In this document: positions 63,767 to 64,000 of the stretch, piece after piece | Layout: each line of letters opens with the position of its first letter | Position numbering within the stretch: position 1 is the stretch's first letter | From: Candidatus Margulisiibacteriota bacterium | GTDB lineage: Bacteria > Margulisbacteria > WOR-1 > JAKLHX01 > JBAZKV01 | Reading direction: 5' to 3' | Assembly: GCA_041650635.1 (NCBI GenBank) | Contig: JBAZKV010000008.1 | Coordinates: 1-64,000, forward strand | Length of the DNA: 64,000 nt | Notes under the pieces: model-generated | What the model saw: only the letters and a program-made list of their open reading frames with translations | Told to the model about the DNA's origin: nothing | Databases searched by the model: none | Translations under genes and position numbers: made by a program

Positions 63767-63839
63767 AGCCCGCGATCGGGATTGAACCGATGACCTCGTC
63801 ATTACCAATGACGTGCTCTACCAACTGAGCTACACGGGC
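63767..63839 (-). tRNA. tRNA-Thr (anticodon GGT)
   Basis: 73 nt, minus strand, no encoded CCA. Acceptor GCCCGTG / CGCGGGC (one G-U pair), D-arm GCTCAGTTGGTAGAGC, anticodon stem CGTCA/TGACG with loop TTGGTAA giving GGT, T-arm ATCGG-TTCAATC-CCGAT, discriminator T. Reads threonine codons ACC and ACU. Likely cotranscribed with tuf. Confidence 0.96.
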
Positions 63840-63912
63840 ACCTCGACTCCTCGCTTACGCTCGTCGCTCGGTACAAGCCTGCCCTGAGCGAGCGCTAGCG
63901 AGTCGAAGGGTC
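63840..63912. repeat. Family A-type intergenic repeat before tRNA-Thr
   Basis: CTCGACTCCTCGCTTACGCT and GAGCGAGCGCTAGCGAGTCG are inverse-like arms around a TACAAG centre. GCCCTGAGC..GCGAGTCGAAGGG resembles the GCCCCGAG..TCGAGGGG core of the repeats in leuS and priA. The 88 bp beyond it to the window end hold no gene I can support. Confidence 0.7.
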
Positions 63913-64000
63913 AATTGTCCGCAGGCGGCATTTATATCTCCGCCGGCGCTTTTCCTAATTGTAGCATTTGTGCCGCTCCGCACCAACATGTTTTGGAAGA

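Noticed and set aside
63913..64000. Possible gene or second tRNA at the right edge
   Set aside because: No tRNA fold and no open frame with a ribosome site is visible in these 88 bp.

Overview
The window reads as a gene-dense chromosome segment from an uncultured, probably diderm bacterium. It is almost entirely core metabolism and information processing. No phage, plasmid or insertion-sequence transposase is visible. Diderm signs are a secretin-like lipoprotein, an SLBB polysaccharide-export protein, a small beta-barrel-like protein and several lipoproteins. The mix (WOR-1/Saganbacteria or Margulisbacteria-like in flavour, perhaps Omnitrophica or Elusimicrobia) is only a weak inference; no rRNA is present to place it.

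Layout. 1-4.3 kb holds orphan or poorly known genes, including a metallophosphoesterase that runs off the left edge and is open over its whole length. 4.3-9.3 kb has rimO-trpB divergent from leuS. 9.3-18.5 kb has a GH26-type lipoprotein, a GAF-ANTAR regulator followed by gdhA, a divergent GDH-like protein, a radical SAM/DUF2344 pair and a GH5 glycosidase. 18.5-26.3 kb is a minus-strand block ilvD-ilvB-ilvN-ilvC-dxr-thrS-GH5. 26.5-29.7 kb has an NSS transporter with a 35-residue MetS-like subunit and an AMIN/phosphodiester glycosidase protein. 29.7-35.3 kb is gmk-rpoZ-coaBC-priA-def-fmt. 35.4-40.6 kb has small proteins, a metallophosphoesterase, a short secretin, pyrC and rnc. 40.6-43.8 kb is a helical-repeat protein, leuC, leuD and an MgtC-like protein. 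43.9-44.9 kb is a small accessory patch (ORF6N and four-helix-bundle genes) bounded by low-complexity repeats. 45-48.7 kb has a zinc peptidase, miaA, rlmD and a PHP hydrolase. 48.7-55.5 kb is a murein/ctpA/polysaccharide/hisD block. 55.6-63.8 kb has an outer-membrane-like protein, hisC-gcvT-gcvH-gcvPA-UPF0280, a VanW protein, tuf and tRNA-Thr.

The genes together supply branched-chain amino acid synthesis, parts of the His and Trp pathways, glutamate dehydrogenation, glycine cleavage, MEP isoprenoid synthesis, CoA, pyrimidine and translation functions, plus envelope polysaccharide export.

Three genome-scale habits stand out. First, small palindromic or tandem repeats sit in frame inside conserved genes (rimO, leuS twice, a radical SAM gene, dxr, fmt, priA, miaA twice, rlmD), and the same families occur between genes. 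Second, many operon heads have an (often extended) -10 box 6-14 nt before the start codon and no Shine-Dalgarno, which suggests leaderless or nearly leaderless mRNAs; genes inside operons often do have Shine-Dalgarno sites. Third, several conserved proteins are atypical: a PriA with degenerate helicase motifs, an EF-Tu with a four-cysteine insert, a KARI with an acidic cofactor loop, a LeuD with an unusual substrate loop, and gcvPA without gcvPB. No stretch over 300 bases lacks a gene.
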